Origin: Telmatospirillum siberiense
GTDB lineage: Bacteria > Pseudomonadota > Alphaproteobacteria > Rhodospirillales > Magnetospirillaceae
Reading direction: 5' to 3'
Length of the DNA: 50,850 nt
Assembly (NCBI RefSeq): GCF_002845745.1
Contig: NZ_PIUM01000042.1
Location: 1-50,850 of the forward strand
The translations under genes and the position numbers were made by a program. Under the pieces are notes generated by a model. The model saw only the letters and a list, made by a program, of their open reading frames with translations, made no database searches and was not told the origin of the DNA. This document shows, in pieces, positions 29,490 through 38,430 of this stretch (position 1 is its first letter; every line of letters begins with the position of its first letter).

Positions 29490-30149
29490 ATGCGGCTGAT
29501 TTTGTTGGGTCCGCCGGGCGGCGGCAAGGGTACACAGGCGAAGCGGCTCCAGGACGATTACGGACTGGTCCAGTTGTCGACCGGTGACATGCTTCGCGCC
29601 GCGGTGGCTTCGGGAAGCGAGATCGGAAAGAAGGCCAAGGCGGTCATGGCGGCCGGGCAACTGGTCTCCGACGAGATCGTCGTCGGCATCATTTCCGATC
29701 GTATCCGTCAATCCGACGCCCAACGGGGATTCATCCTCGACGGATTCCCGCGAACGGTGGCCCAGGCCGAGGCTCTCGACGTCATGCTGGGCGAGCAGGG
29801 GCTCGCCATCGACGCCGCGATCGAAGTTCAGGTGCCCGATCAGTTGATCGTGGAGCGGATTACCGGCCGCTTCACCTGCGCCAAATGCGGCGCGGGCTAT
29901 CACGACAAGTTTCAGCGTCCGAAGACCGATGGTCGATGCGACGTCTGCGGCGGCAGCGAATTCACGCGCCGCGCCGACGATAACGCCGAAACCGTCCGGT
30001 CGCGTCTGGACGCGTACCACGCCCAAACGGCGCCTTTGCTTCCGTTTTACCAGAAGAAAGGCGTCCTGAAGGTAGTCGACGGCACCCTGCCGATCGCGGA
30101 GGTGACCCAGCGGCTAAAGGATATCGTAGAAGGTGTATCGGTCAGTTGA
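29490..30149 (+). CDS. adk: Adenylate kinase
   Basis: 219 aa. It catalyses ATP + AMP = 2 ADP in the cytoplasm. The P-loop GPPGGGKGT is at residues 7-15, the AMP-binding STGDMLR at 30-36 and DGFPRT at 84-89. The lid domain carries four cysteines (C130, C133, C150, C153), so it is the zinc-type lid rather than the E. coli type without cysteines. The last codons and stop overlap a consensus promoter for the next operon. Confidence 0.97.
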   Translation: MRLILLGPPGGGKGTQAKRLQDDYGLVQLSTGDMLRAAVASGSEIGKKAKAVMAAGQLVSDEIVVGIISDRIRQSDAQRGFILDGFPRTVAQAEALDVMLGEQGLAIDAAIEVQVPDQLIVERITGRFTCAKCGAGYHDKFQRPKTDGRCDVCGGSEFTRRADDNAETVRSRLDAYHAQTAPLLPFYQKKGVLKVVDGTLPIAEVTQRLKDIVEGVSVS

Positions 30150-30173
30150 CAGGGCAATGAATCGCCCTATAAT
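30146..30173 (+). promoter_or_regulatory. Consensus sigma70 promoter of the alpha operon, overlapping the adk stop
   Basis: TTGACA (30146-30151) and TATAAT (30168-30173) both match the consensus 6/6, with a 16-bp spacer. The adk TGA stop lies inside the -35 hexamer. The spacer is itself an interrupted inverted repeat (AGGGC-N8-GCCCT, 30151-30168). The predicted start is about 30180, giving a leader of about 68 nt before rpsM. It should give rpsM-rpsK-rpoA-rplQ transcription independent of the spc operon. Confidence 0.8.
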
Positions 30174-30247
30174 CGCGCACCTTCGGATTCCCGGCTGCGA
30201 GCTGGGCGTTTCGTCTTGTTTGTTTTGAGTTGAAGGAGTAACCAGCC

Positions 30248-30625
30248 TTGGCGCGTATCGCTGGCGTTAACATCCCGACCAATAAGCGGGTGCTGATCGC
30301 GCTGACCTATATTCATGGGATCGGCCGCGCCAAAGCGCAGCAGATCATCGATAAGGTCGGCATTCCGGAGGCAAAGCGGGTCAACCAGCTTTCCGACGAC
30401 GAGGTCTTGAAGATCCGTGAGTTGATCGATCACGAATATCATGTCGAGGGCGACCTGCGGCGTGAAGTTGCGATGAACATCAAGCGATTGATGGATCTGG
30501 GCTGCTATCGCGGTCTGCGTCATCGTCGCGGCCTGCCCGTGCATGGTCAGCGCACTCACACCAATGCCCGTACCCGCAAGGGTCCGGCCAAGCCGATCGC
30601 CGGCAAGAAGAAGGTTACGAAGTAA
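30248..30625 (+). CDS. rpsM: 30S ribosomal protein S13
   Basis: 125 aa. S13 belongs to the 30S head and bridges to the 50S subunit. It uses a rare TTG start at 30248, with GGAG at 30234-30237, 10 nt upstream. This start gives the invariant [16 protein letters not shown]-terminus, so it is well supported. [20 protein letters not shown] and the Lys-rich tail are typical. It is the first gene of the alpha operon. Confidence 0.96.
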   Translation: MARIAGVNIPTNKRVLIALTYIHGIGRAKAQQIIDKVGIPEAKRVNQLSDDEVLKIRELIDHEYHVEGDLRREVAMNIKRLMDLGCYRGLRHRRGLPVHGQRTHTNARTRKGPAKPIAGKKKVTK

Positions 30626-30626
30626 T

Positions 30627-31019
30627 ATGGCTAAGGCAGCTGCTCAGCGTCCGCGCCGGCGCGAACGCAAGAACATCACCTCTGGCGTGGCTCACGTGAA
30701 TGCCACGTTCAACAATACGATGATCACCATCACCGATGCGCAGGGTAACGCCATCGCTTGGTCGTCGTCGGGCATGCAGGGGTTCAAGGGCTCTCGGAAG
30801 TCCACTCCTTATGCGGCCCAGGTTGCCGCCGAGGACGCCGGCCGCAAGGCCGCCGAACACGGCATGCGTACCCTCGAGGTCGAGGTGAAGGGTCCCGGCG
30901 CCGGTCGCGAGTCCGCGTTGCGCGCTTTGCAGACTGTCGGTTTTGCCATTACGTCGATCCGTGACGTAACGCCGATCCCGCACAACGGTTGCCGTCCGCG
31001 CAAGCGTCGCCGGGTCTGA
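30627..31019 (+). CDS. rpsK: 30S ribosomal protein S11
   Basis: 130 aa. S11 lies on the 30S platform next to the mRNA exit. The start chosen is ATG 30627, one base after the rpsM stop. An upstream extension of the frame lies inside rps[21 protein letters not shown], the [18 protein letters not shown] block and [15 protein letters not shown] are typical. Confidence 0.97.
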   Translation: MAKAAAQRPRRRERKNITSGVAHVNATFNNTMITITDAQGNAIAWSSSGMQGFKGSRKSTPYAAQVAAEDAGRKAAEHGMRTLEVEVKGPGAGRESALRALQTVGFAITSIRDVTPIPHNGCRPRKRRRV

Positions 31020-31045
31020 GGCCTATCGCGATTTTCCCTGGCGCG

Positions 31046-31071
31046 CCGCCGGTCCCAAAATGGGCCGGCGG
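31046..31071 (+). other. rpsK-rpoA intercistronic stem-loop
   Basis: CCGCCGG-T-CCCA (31046-31057) pairs with TGGGCCGGCGG (31061-31071) around an AAA loop, with one bulged T. No U-run follows, and the rpoA start is 61 nt downstream. It is probably a processing or stability element. Confidence 0.45.
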
Positions 31072-31131
31072 TCGTGTCGTTGCAGAGAACACGGCGCTCA
31101 TCTGCCGTTCTGAAGCCAAGAGGTCACGCTC

Positions 31132-32148
31132 GTGATTCAACGTAACTGGCAGGAACTGATCAAACCGAACAAGCTCCAAATCGAGAGCGGTGCCAACGCG
31201 GCGCGTAGCGCCACGGTGGTCGCCGAGCCTTTGGAACGCGGGTTCGGCCTCACTCTGGGTAACGCCCTGCGGCGTGTGTTGTTGTCCTCGCTGCAAGGTG
31301 CGGCGGTGACGGCCATTCACATCGAAGGCGTCCTCCACGAGTTCTCCTCGATCCCCGGCGTGCGGGAAGATGTCACGGACATCATCCTCAACATCAAGAC
31401 GCTGGGCCTTCGCATGCATGGCGAGGGACCGAAGCGGATGACGCTGCGCGCCACCGGCGCCGGCGAAGTCACCGCCGGCATGATCGAATCCGGTCATGAC
31501 ATCGAGATCATGGATCCCGAACTGGTTCTGTGCACCCTCGATGAAGGCGCCACGCTCACCATGGAGCTGACGGTCGAGTCCGGGAAAGGCTATGTGCCGG
31601 CCTCGCAGAACCGTCCCGAGGATTCGCCGATCGCCCTCATCCCGATCGACGCGATTTTCTCGCCGGTCCGGAAGGTGGCCTATAAGGTCGAGAATACCCG
31701 CGTCGGACAGGTCACCGACTATGACAAGCTGTCCATGGTCATCGAGACCAACGGGGCGGTGACGCCGGAAGACGCCGTGGCCCTGGCCGCGCGTATCCTG
31801 CAGGACCAATTGCAGCTTTTCATCAATTTCGAGGAGCCGCAGGCGGTTACCGAGGAAGAGAAGAAGGACGAGCTGCCGTTCAACAAGAACCTTCTGCGCA
31901 AGGTCGACGAACTGGAACTGTCCGTCCGTTCGGCCAACTGCCTGAAGAACGACAACATCATCTACATCGGCGATCTGGTCCAGAAGACCGAGGCGGAGAT
32001 GTTGCGGACCCCCAACTTCGGCCGCAAGTCGTTGAACGAAATCAAGGAGGTGCTGTCCCAGATGGGCCTGCATCTCGGTATGGAAATTCCCAATTGGCCG
32101 CCTGAGAATATCGAAGAGCTGGCCAAGAAGCTGGAAGAGCCCTACTGA
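31132..32148 (+). CDS. rpoA: DNA-directed RNA polymerase subunit alpha
   Basis: 338 aa. The alpha dimer scaffolds RNA polymerase assembly. Its C-terminal domain binds UP elements and activators. It uses a GTG start at 31132 ([19 protein letters not shown]). The N-terminal domain has [20 protein letters not shown] (about residues 38-58). The C-terminal domain, from about 250, has [20 protein letters not shown] and [14 protein letters not shown]. It is linked to rpsK and rplQ as in the usual alpha operon. Confidence 0.98.
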   Translation: MIQRNWQELIKPNKLQIESGANAARSATVVAEPLERGFGLTLGNALRRVLLSSLQGAAVTAIHIEGVLHEFSSIPGVREDVTDIILNIKTLGLRMHGEGPKRMTLRATGAGEVTAGMIESGHDIEIMDPELVLCTLDEGATLTMELTVESGKGYVPASQNRPEDSPIALIPIDAIFSPVRKVAYKVENTRVGQVTDYDKLSMVIETNGAVTPEDAVALAARILQDQLQLFINFEEPQAVTEEEKKDELPFNKNLLRKVDELELSVRSANCLKNDNIIYIGDLVQKTEAEMLRTPNFGRKSLNEIKEVLSQMGLHLGMEIPNWPPENIEELAKKLEEPY

Positions 32149-32271
32149 TCTGATGATGGCGCCGGCGGTTAAGCCGGCGTCATTCCATTCTCCCCGCCGT
32201 GCACGGTGTTCGTGGCGGCGGGTTGTTTGTATCGGCGTCGTGCGCGACGCCCAACCAGAGGAGAGAGCATT

Positions 32272-32694
32272 ATGCGTCACGGTATGAGCGGTCGTAAGCT
32301 GAATCGCACGAGCACGGCTCGCAAGGCTTTGTTCAGCAGCCTGGCCCACGCTTTGATCAAGCACGAGCAGATCAAGACCACCCTGCCCAAGGCCAAGGAT
32401 CTGCGTCCGATCGCCGAAAAGCTCATCACTCTGGGCAAGCGCGGTGATCTGCACGCCCGGCGCCAGGCGATCGCGGTTCTTCGGGACGAAAAGATCGTCG
32501 GCAAGCTGTTTTCGACCATTGCCGAGCGTTACAAGACCCGCAACGGCGGATATACCCGGGTGCTGAAGGCCGGCTTCCGCTACGGCGACTCCGCTCCGAT
32601 GGCGATCATCGAGCTGGTCGACCGCGATGTGGCGGCCAAGGGCCTGGACAGCGGCCCGGTGGAAATCTCCACCGAGGAAGAAACCGCGGAATAA
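32272..32694 (+). CDS. rplQ: 50S ribosomal protein L17
   Basis: 140 aa. L17 sits near the exit tunnel. The start chosen is ATG 32272 ([20 protein letters not shown]) behind GGAGAGAG. Extra in-frame codons upstream are not L17-like. The core domain ends near residue 120, followed by an acidic tail. It is the last gene of the long series. A 7-bp stem-loop (32160-32179) lies in the gap after rpoA, and a terminator follows. Confidence 0.97.
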   Translation: MRHGMSGRKLNRTSTARKALFSSLAHALIKHEQIKTTLPKAKDLRPIAEKLITLGKRGDLHARRQAIAVLRDEKIVGKLFSTIAERYKTRNGGYTRVLKAGFRYGDSAPMAIIELVDRDVAAKGLDSGPVEISTEEETAE

Positions 32695-32722
32695 GTCTCG
32701 CGACCATTCCGATCGAAAAGCA

Positions 32723-32756
32723 GAGGCAGCCTCCAAAAGGCTGCCTCTTTGCTTTT
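32723..32756 (+). terminator. Rho-independent terminator after rplQ
   Basis: A perfect 10-bp stem, GAGGCAGCCT (32723-32732) with AGGCTGCCTC (32738-32747), has loop CCAAA and is followed by TTTGCTTTT. It closes the alpha operon and insulates the downstream protease gene. Confidence 0.85.
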
Positions 32757-32850
32757 CTCCGGCCCCGGGCCGGGCCTAAGCCGGGGTGATTATTTTCCCC
32801 AAGCGCCTTTGTGCTATAGTCCGCCGATCTCTGTTTCGAGCGGATTTTCC

Positions 32851-34260
32851 ATGCCCAGTCGCAGCCTGTTTTTCTTTCTCGCCCTCGTCGTTCTGATTGC
32901 GCAAGCCGTCGCCGGTCCGGCCCTGGCCCAGGCGGTGCCGCAATCGCGCGAGCAGGTGCAGTTGAGTTTTTCGCCGGTGGTCAAGCAGGTGGCGCCGGCC
33001 GTGGTGAATATCTATACCCGGCGGGTGGTGCGCACCGTTTCGCCGATGTTCGCCGATCCCTTCTTCCGTCAATTCTTCGGTCATCAGATGGGATTGCCTC
33101 AGGAGCGGGTGCAGCGGTCCCTGGGCTCCGGCGTCATCGTCAAATCGGATGGAACGGTGGTGACCAACAATCACGTCGTGCGCGATTCCGATGAAATCAC
33201 CGTTGTGCTGTCCGACCGGCGCGAGTTCGAAGCCACCCTGGTCGGCGCCGACGAACGGACCGATCTTGCCGTTTTGAAGATCAATGCCGGCAATCAGCCG
33301 CTGCCCTTCCTGCCGCAAGGCGATTCCGATGCCCTGGAAGTCGGGGATCTGGTTCTCGCCATCGGAAATCCGTTCGGGGTCGGGCAGACGGTGACCATGG
33401 GCATCGTCTCCGCCCTTGCCCGCACGGCGGTCGGCGGCGCCGACGTCCGGTCCTTCATCCAGACCGACGCGGCGATCAATCCCGGCAATTCCGGCGGTGC
33501 GCTGGTCGATCTGCAGGGACGGTTGATTGGCATCAACAGTGCCATCTTCTCGTCCGGCGAAGGGGGCGGGTCGATCGGCATCGGCTTCGCCATTCCCTCG
33601 ACCATGGTCAAGGCGGTGCTGACCAATATCGCCAGCGGCGGCAAGGCGGTGCGGCCCTGGCTCGGCGCCAGCGGACAGGCGGTGACCGCCGAAATGTTCC
33701 AGGCGCTGAAGCTCAACCGACCCTACGGGGTGCTGGTTAACGGCGTGCAGCCGGGAAGCCCAGCCGAACAGGCGGAGATCAAGGTGGGTGACGTCATCCT
33801 GGCGGTGAACGGTCACGAGATCGACGATCCGGAGGGGTTACGCTTCAGAATCGCCACCCTGACCGTCGGCACGCCCACCCAATTGACCTTGTCGCGCAAC
33901 GGGCAGGAACGATCCGTCAGCCTCACCTTGCGTCCGCCGCCGGAGACGCCGCCGCGCGACACCAGCGAGGTTAACGGTCAAAATCCCTTCACCGGCGCGA
34001 CGGTGGCCAATATGAATCCGGCTCTCGCCGAGGAACTGGGACTTGAAAGGGTTGATGGGGGCGTCACCATCATCAAGGTCAAGCGGGGTACGATCGCCAG
34101 CCGTCTGCAGTTCCAACCGGGGGACGTGATCGTCAAGCTCAATGGGCAGCCCATATCCTCGGTGAGCGATCTCAAGGCGCGTCTGGCGGCTCCCGCGCCC
34201 CGATGGGCGATCGCCATCAGGAGAGGCGGCGAGACCTTCACCCTGACGGTGGGAGAGTAA
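32851..34260 (+). CDS. Do/HtrA-family periplasmic serine protease (DegP/DegQ-like)
   Basis: 469 aa. This family degrades or refolds damaged periplasmic proteins. An N-terminal signal peptide (about residues 1-27, ending ALAQA) is followed by a trypsin-like domain with catalytic H108 (TNNHVV), D138 (ERTDLAV) and S214 (NPGNSGGAL). Two PDZ domains follow at about 255-350 and 370-465. The start is ATG 32851. A longer frame upstream overlaps the terminator and lacks a signal peptide. A TATAGT at 32815-32820 is a possible -10 with a poor -35. DegP and DegQ cannot be told apart here. Confidence 0.94.
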   Translation: MPSRSLFFFLALVVLIAQAVAGPALAQAVPQSREQVQLSFSPVVKQVAPAVVNIYTRRVVRTVSPMFADPFFRQFFGHQMGLPQERVQRSLGSGVIVKSDGTVVTNNHVVRDSDEITVVLSDRREFEATLVGADERTDLAVLKINAGNQPLPFLPQGDSDALEVGDLVLAIGNPFGVGQTVTMGIVSALARTAVGGADVRSFIQTDAAINPGNSGGALVDLQGRLIGINSAIFSSGEGGGSIGIGFAIPSTMVKAVLTNIASGGKAVRPWLGASGQAVTAEMFQALKLNRPYGVLVNGVQPGSPAEQAEIKVGDVILAVNGHEIDDPEGLRFRIATLTVGTPTQLTLSRNGQERSVSLTLRPPPETPPRDTSEVNGQNPFTGATVANMNPALAEELGLERVDGGVTIIKVKRGTIASRLQFQPGDVIVKLNGQPISSVSDLKARLAAPAPRWAIAIRRGGETFTLTVGE

Positions 34261-34311
34261 GGCTGTGTGTGCCGGAACGGGACGAAGCACTTCTTCGGTG
34301 GCACCGGCGTC

Positions 34312-34506
34312 TCGGATAAGGGAAATATCCCTCGCCCCTTGCGGGAGAGGGGGTGAGCGAAGCGAGTGGGGTGAGGGGACTTACGCGCGGGAGCGCGGAA
34401 AAAGTGTGCGAAAACAAACAAGTCTTTATGTCGCGCAGACGCGCGCACCCCTCACCCGGCCGCTAAAGCGGCCACCCTCTCCCACAAGGGGCGAGGGTTT
34501 ATCCGA
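34312..34506 (+). repeat. Palindromic intergenic repeat element, copy 1
   Basis: A 195-bp element with 23-bp terminal inverted repeats (34329-34351 and 34475-34497, one mismatch), flanked by outer TCGGATAA (34312-34319) and TTATCCGA (34499-34506). An inner GTGAGGGG/CCCCTCAC pair (34371-34378, 34448-34455) lets the whole element fold into a long hairpin. The central part is purine-rich (GCGCGGAAAAAGTGTGCG). A close direct-orientation copy lies at 48612-48800. No transposase is seen, so it resembles a MITE-like or BIME-like non-autonomous repeat. Confidence 0.85.
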
Positions 34507-34548
34507 CAATAATCCGGGAGTCCATCGGGGGCGAGGGCTTCAGCCAGC

Positions 34549-35850
34549 ATGACCGGATTGTTCGAGAGCCAGGCGCCACGCCCCTTGGCCGACAGGTTGC
34601 GGCCGAAACTGCTGGCCGAGGTTGTCGGACAAGATCATCTGGTCGGGACCGAGGGCCCGCTGGCTCGCATGCTGGGTCAGGGGCGGTTGTCGTCGGTCGT
34701 GCTCTGGGGACCGCCCGGCTGCGGCAAGACCACCATCGCCCGCTTGCTGGCCGAGCAGACCGATCTCGTCTTCGAACCGTTGTCGGCGGTCTTTTCCGGC
34801 GTCGCCGATCTGCGCAAGATTTTCGACGCGGCGGCGAAGCGGCGGGCCATGGGGCAGGGAACCCTGCTTTTCGTCGACGAGATCCACCGGTTCAATCGCG
34901 CCCAGCAGGATGGCTTCCTGCCTTATGTCGAGGACGGAACGGTGATCCTGGTCGGCGCCACCACGGAAAATCCGTCTTTCGAACTGAACGCGGCCTTGCT
35001 GTCGCGCGTGCAGGTGCTGGTTTTGCGCCGTCTCGACGACGAGGCTTTGGAGAAATTGTTGCGTCGGGCCGAAGAGGTTACCGGCCACGCCCTTCCTGTC
35101 GATGAAAACGCCCGGGAGGCGCTGCGGGCGATGGCCGACGGCGATGGCCGCTATCTGTTGAACATGGCCGAACAGGTCTTCGCCCTGACGCCCGAACATC
35201 CGCTTGATGTCAAGGCCTTGGCCTCCGCCGTGCAGAAAAGGGCGCCGCTTTACGACAAGGCCCAGGAAGGCCATTACAATCTGATCAGCGCCCTTCACAA
35301 ATCCTTGAGGGGATCGGACACCGACGCCGCCCTCTACTGGATGGCCCGCATGCTGGCCGGTGGCGAGGATCCGCTTTTCATCGCCCGGCGGTTGACCCGT
35401 TTCGCCATTGAGGACATCGGATTGGCCGACCCCCAGGCGGTCCAGCAGGCACTGGCCGCCTGGGACGTCTATGAACGGCTGGGCAGCCCGGAAGGCGAAC
35501 TGGCCCTGGCCCAGTTGGTTATCTATCTCGGGACCGCTCCGAAATCGAACGCCGCCTACCGCGCCTACAATTCCGTGATAAAAGTGGCGCGCGAAACCGG
35601 ATCGCTGATGCCGCCCATGCATATCCTGAACGCCCCGACCCGCATGATGAAGGAAATGGGCTACGGAAGCGGCTATGTTTATGATCACGATACCGTCGAC
35701 GGTTTTTCCGGGCAGAATTACTTTCCGGAAGGCATGGCGCGGCGAACCTTCTATGATCCGGCGGAACGCGGCTTCGAGCGCGAGATTCGGAAGCGGCTTG
35801 ATTATTGGGACAAACTGCGTCGCCGCAAGGTCGACGCCAAAGACGAGTAG
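34549..35850 (+). CDS. rarA: Replication-associated recombination protein A (AAA+ ATPase)
   Basis: 433 aa, RarA/MgsA family, related to clamp-loader ATPases and eukaryotic WRNIP1/Mgs1, acting at stalled replication forks. The DRLRPKLLAEVVGQDHLVG start, Walker A GPPGCGKTT (residues 54-62), Walker B LLFVDEIHRFN (D110, E111) and sensor VGATTENPSFELN are present. The C-terminal YFPEGM and RKRLDYWDKLR blocks are typical. It starts 42 nt after the repeat element. The pseudouridine synthase gene begins about 30 nt downstream. Confidence 0.96.
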   Translation: MTGLFESQAPRPLADRLRPKLLAEVVGQDHLVGTEGPLARMLGQGRLSSVVLWGPPGCGKTTIARLLAEQTDLVFEPLSAVFSGVADLRKIFDAAAKRRAMGQGTLLFVDEIHRFNRAQQDGFLPYVEDGTVILVGATTENPSFELNAALLSRVQVLVLRRLDDEALEKLLRRAEEVTGHALPVDENAREALRAMADGDGRYLLNMAEQVFALTPEHPLDVKALASAVQKRAPLYDKAQEGHYNLISALHKSLRGSDTDAALYWMARMLAGGEDPLFIARRLTRFAIEDIGLADPQAVQQALAAWDVYERLGSPEGELALAQLVIYLGTAPKSNAAYRAYNSVIKVARETGSLMPPMHILNAPTRMMKEMGYGSGYVYDHDTVDGFSGQNYFPEGMARRTFYDPAERGFEREIRKRLDYWDKLRRRKVDAKDE

Positions 35851-35880
35851 GACTCCAAAACGGTGGGTGATCAGCCAAAC

Positions 35881-36879
35881 ATGACCGCGGTGCAGACCTT
35901 GGCGGTGAGCGACGACGAGGCTGAAATCCGCTTGGACCGATGGTTCAAGCGGCGGTTCCCTCAGGTCGGACATGCTCTGCTGGAACGTCTGCTGCGAACC
36001 GGTCAGGTCCGGATCGACGGCAAGCGTGCCAAATCCAACCAGCGGCTGGAGGTCGGTCAGACGATTCGCGTTCCCCCCCTGGCCGATACGCCGGCGCCCG
36101 CGGCCTCGGTGCGGCCGGCGGTCAGCTTCAGCGAGGCGGACGCCCGTGCCCTGCGCGATGCCGTTCTCTACAAGGACGCGGACGTCCTGGTGTTGAACAA
36201 GCCGGCCGGTCTCGCCGTCCAGGGCGGCACCAACATGGAGCGCCACCTGGATGGCATGCTCGATCTGCTGACGTTCGAGGCCTCGGAGCGGCCGCGGCTG
36301 GTCCACCGGCTGGACAAGGATACCAGCGGGGTCCTGCTGTTGGCCCGCAATGCCACCGCCGCGGCGAAACTGGCGGCGGGCTTCCGTAGCCGGGCCGCCC
36401 GTAAATGTTACTGGGCTCTGGTCGTCGGCGTGCCCAAATATCCCCAGGGCCGTATCGATGCGCCGCTTGCCAAGATGGCCGGGCGGATGGGTGACAAGGT
36501 GGCTGTCGACGAGGAGGATGGCCGTCACGCCGTCACCTACTATCGGATCGTCGACCGGGCCTTGAAAAAGGCGGCTTGGCTGGAACTGGAGCCGAGGACG
36601 GGCCGGACCCATCAGCTTCGCGCCCATTGCGCCTTGTTGGGGACGCCCATTCAGGGCGACGGAAAATATGGCGGTCAGGAGGCCTATCTCACCGGTCAGG
36701 GGGTCAGCAAGAAATTGCATCTGCATGCCCGCGCCATCGAGGTGCCTCATCCGCGCAAGGGGGTGATTCGCGTCACTGCGCCGCTGCCCGAGCACATGCA
36801 GGCTAGCTTCTCTTTTTTCGGATTCGATCAGGGCGCCGCCGGCGATCCCTTTCTGGCTTTCGAGGAGGACCAGTCATGA
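35881..36879 (+). CDS. RluA/RluC-family 23S rRNA pseudouridine synthase
   Basis: 332 aa. It isomerises uridines in rRNA. An S4 RNA-binding domain (about residues 18-65) is followed by the catalytic domain with LNKPAGLAVQGG and the HRLDKDTSG motif, where Asp145 is the catalytic nucleophile. GRTHQLRAH is also present. It is closest to RluC by layout, but the exact target is not proved. ATG 35881 was chosen; a GTG at 35863 would add six residues but has no visible SD. The stop overlaps the next gene by 4 nt (ATGA). Confidence 0.92.
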   Translation: MTAVQTLAVSDDEAEIRLDRWFKRRFPQVGHALLERLLRTGQVRIDGKRAKSNQRLEVGQTIRVPPLADTPAPAASVRPAVSFSEADARALRDAVLYKDADVLVLNKPAGLAVQGGTNMERHLDGMLDLLTFEASERPRLVHRLDKDTSGVLLLARNATAAAKLAAGFRSRAARKCYWALVVGVPKYPQGRIDAPLAKMAGRMGDKVAVDEEDGRHAVTYYRIVDRALKKAAWLELEPRTGRTHQLRAHCALLGTPIQGDGKYGGQEAYLTGQGVSKKLHLHARAIEVPHPRKGVIRVTAPLPEHMQASFSFFGFDQGAAGDPFLAFEEDQS

Positions 36880-37649
36880 GTGCCGCCGGTCGTGCAGAAA
36901 TGCATCGTGTCGTCGACCGCCTGCTGGCGGATTTTCTTCGTCTGGTCGCCGAGCGGCATCGAGGCGCGCCGGTCGACGGGGAGCAATTGCGCGAGGCCGC
37001 CCAGTCCTTCGCCGCTTCTCCGCAATTGAATAATCTGCTGTCTGAGGCCCATCAGCGGTTTATGGTCTCGGCCGAGATGGAATTGATCCGCCAACGGCGC
37101 GGGGATCCCTTCCAGCGATTGCTGGCGCATCCCTTCAGTGATCTTTTCGCCGACGGCAGCCTGTCGCGAGATATTCTCAGTAACTATTTTTCTTTTCTGC
37201 ATCTGGTGCTGGGTGATGCCCGCGACACCTTGACGGAACACTGCAACACCATCCTGCGCGAATTGAAGACGCCCGACAGCCTGGCCTTTTCCTGGGACAG
37301 TTTCTACGAGGACATCCGGGCGAAACTGATCCTGTGGACGGTGTTGGCGCGGATCGCCGAAAGTTTCCGCCGTTTCGATGCCCGCCGCGACTGGTTCATC
37401 GGCCTGATGCAGCATCGCCCCCAGGCGATCAGCATCTCGGCCAACTCCTTCGTGCCGCGCCCGCAGGCCGAGGATCCGCAAATTTTCGGCGTCGAAGAAT
37501 TCAAAATCATGTTCGCCGCGCTTTTCCGTCCGTTGCGAGGGATGTCCCGCTCCGATGCGCTGGCCTTCGAGCGGCATTTCAAGGCGACGGCGGAGCATGT
37601 GTTCGGCGCCCTGTTGAACGAACTCGAGGCCGCCGGCGCTCCTCTTTGA
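36876..37649 (+). CDS. Unrecognised protein, predicted all-helical
   Basis: 257 aa. No family was recognised. The sequence is rich in Leu, Ala, Arg, Phe and Glu, with long stretches suited to alpha-helices. It has no signal peptide, membrane segment or metal-binding cluster, so it is probably cytoplasmic. Notable parts are HPFSDLFADGSLSRDILSNY (about 89-108) and PQAISISANSFVPRP (about 183-197). It overlaps the pseudouridine synthase stop by 4 nt, so co-translation is likely, and precedes a HAD phosphatase after 103 bp. Codon use resembles its neighbours. Confidence 0.85.
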   Translation: MSAAGRAEMHRVVDRLLADFLRLVAERHRGAPVDGEQLREAAQSFAASPQLNNLLSEAHQRFMVSAEMELIRQRRGDPFQRLLAHPFSDLFADGSLSRDILSNYFSFLHLVLGDARDTLTEHCNTILRELKTPDSLAFSWDSFYEDIRAKLILWTVLARIAESFRRFDARRDWFIGLMQHRPQAISISANSFVPRPQAEDPQIFGVEEFKIMFAALFRPLRGMSRSDALAFERHFKATAEHVFGALLNELEAAGAPL

Positions 37650-37752
37650 TCATGCCACCGCCGTGCCGACCGTTCGGGTGAGGTGACGCCCCGGCGATGA
37701 CAGGCCGTTTCGTTCGGACTAAACTGCAGCCAATCATAAAAAACGGGCATTC

Positions 37753-38430
37753 ATGACCTCTCTTCCCCGCCTAGCCGTTTTCGACGTCGACGGAACTCTG
37801 ATCGATAGTCAGCACAACATCGTCGCCGCCATGGGTTTGGCCTTCCGCGCGCAAGGGTTGGAGGAGATGACCGCCACCGCCGTGCGGCGTATCATCGGGC
37901 TATCCCTGGTCGAAGCCGTCGCCCGGTTGCGTCCCGACCTGCCTTCCAGCCGGCACGAGGCGATCGCCCAAAGCTACAAGGACGCCTTCTTCACCCTGCG
38001 CTCGCGCCCCGATCATACCGAGCCGCTTTTCCCCGGCGCCGCCGAAGCGCTCGCCCTGCTGGAGGCCGACAACTGGCTGCTCGGCATCGCCACCGGAAAA
38101 TCGCGGCGGGGGCTTCTCTCGATGATCGAGCGGCACGGTCTGCAGGGGCGTTTCGTGACCTTGCAGACCGCCGATGGAAATCCCGGCAAGCCACATCCGG
38201 CGATGGTGCTTCAAGCCATGAGCGAGGCCGGCGTCGAGGCGGAGAACACCGTGATGATCGGCGATACCTCCTTCGATATGCAAATGGCCCGGGCGGCGCG
38301 GGCTCGCGCGGCGGGTGTCGTTTGGGGCTATCATCCCCCCGGAGATTTGCTGGAGGCCGGCGCCGAGACGATGATCGAGGACTTCAAAGGGTTGCCGGTC
38401 GCCCTGAACGCCCTGCTGGAGAGACGGTGA
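37753..38430 (+). CDS. HAD-superfamily hydrolase (phosphoglycolate phosphatase-like)
   Basis: 225 aa, a cytoplasmic phosphatase. Motif I is FDVDGTLIDS with nucleophile Asp11 and acid Asp13. Motif II includes Thr114 in IATGKS, motif III is Lys146 in GNPGKPHP, and motif IV is IGDTSFDM (Asp171, Asp175). A helical cap lies between motifs I and II, as in the Gph group. The true substrate cannot be read from sequence. The stop shares a base with the next start (TGATG). Confidence 0.92.
   Translation: MTSLPRLAVFDVDGTLIDSQHNIVAAMGLAFRAQGLEEMTATAVRRIIGLSLVEAVARLRPDLPSSRHEAIAQSYKDAFFTLRSRPDHTEPLFPGAAEALALLEADNWLLGIATGKSRRGLLSMIERHGLQGRFVTLQTADGNPGKPHPAMVLQAMSEAGVEAENTVMIGDTSFDMQMARAARARAAGVVWGYHPPGDLLEAGAETMIEDFKGLPVALNALLERR

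Noticed and set aside
28181-29527. 448-aa frame antisense to secY
   Set aside because: A charged, His/Arg/Asp-rich shadow of a membrane-protein gene with no domain or start signal.
33978-34448. Minus-strand frame with an FFRAPARKSPHPTR segment, and relatives at 48482-48923
   Set aside because: The shared peptide comes from translation of the two copies of the intergenic repeat. It is a frequent source of false gene calls.
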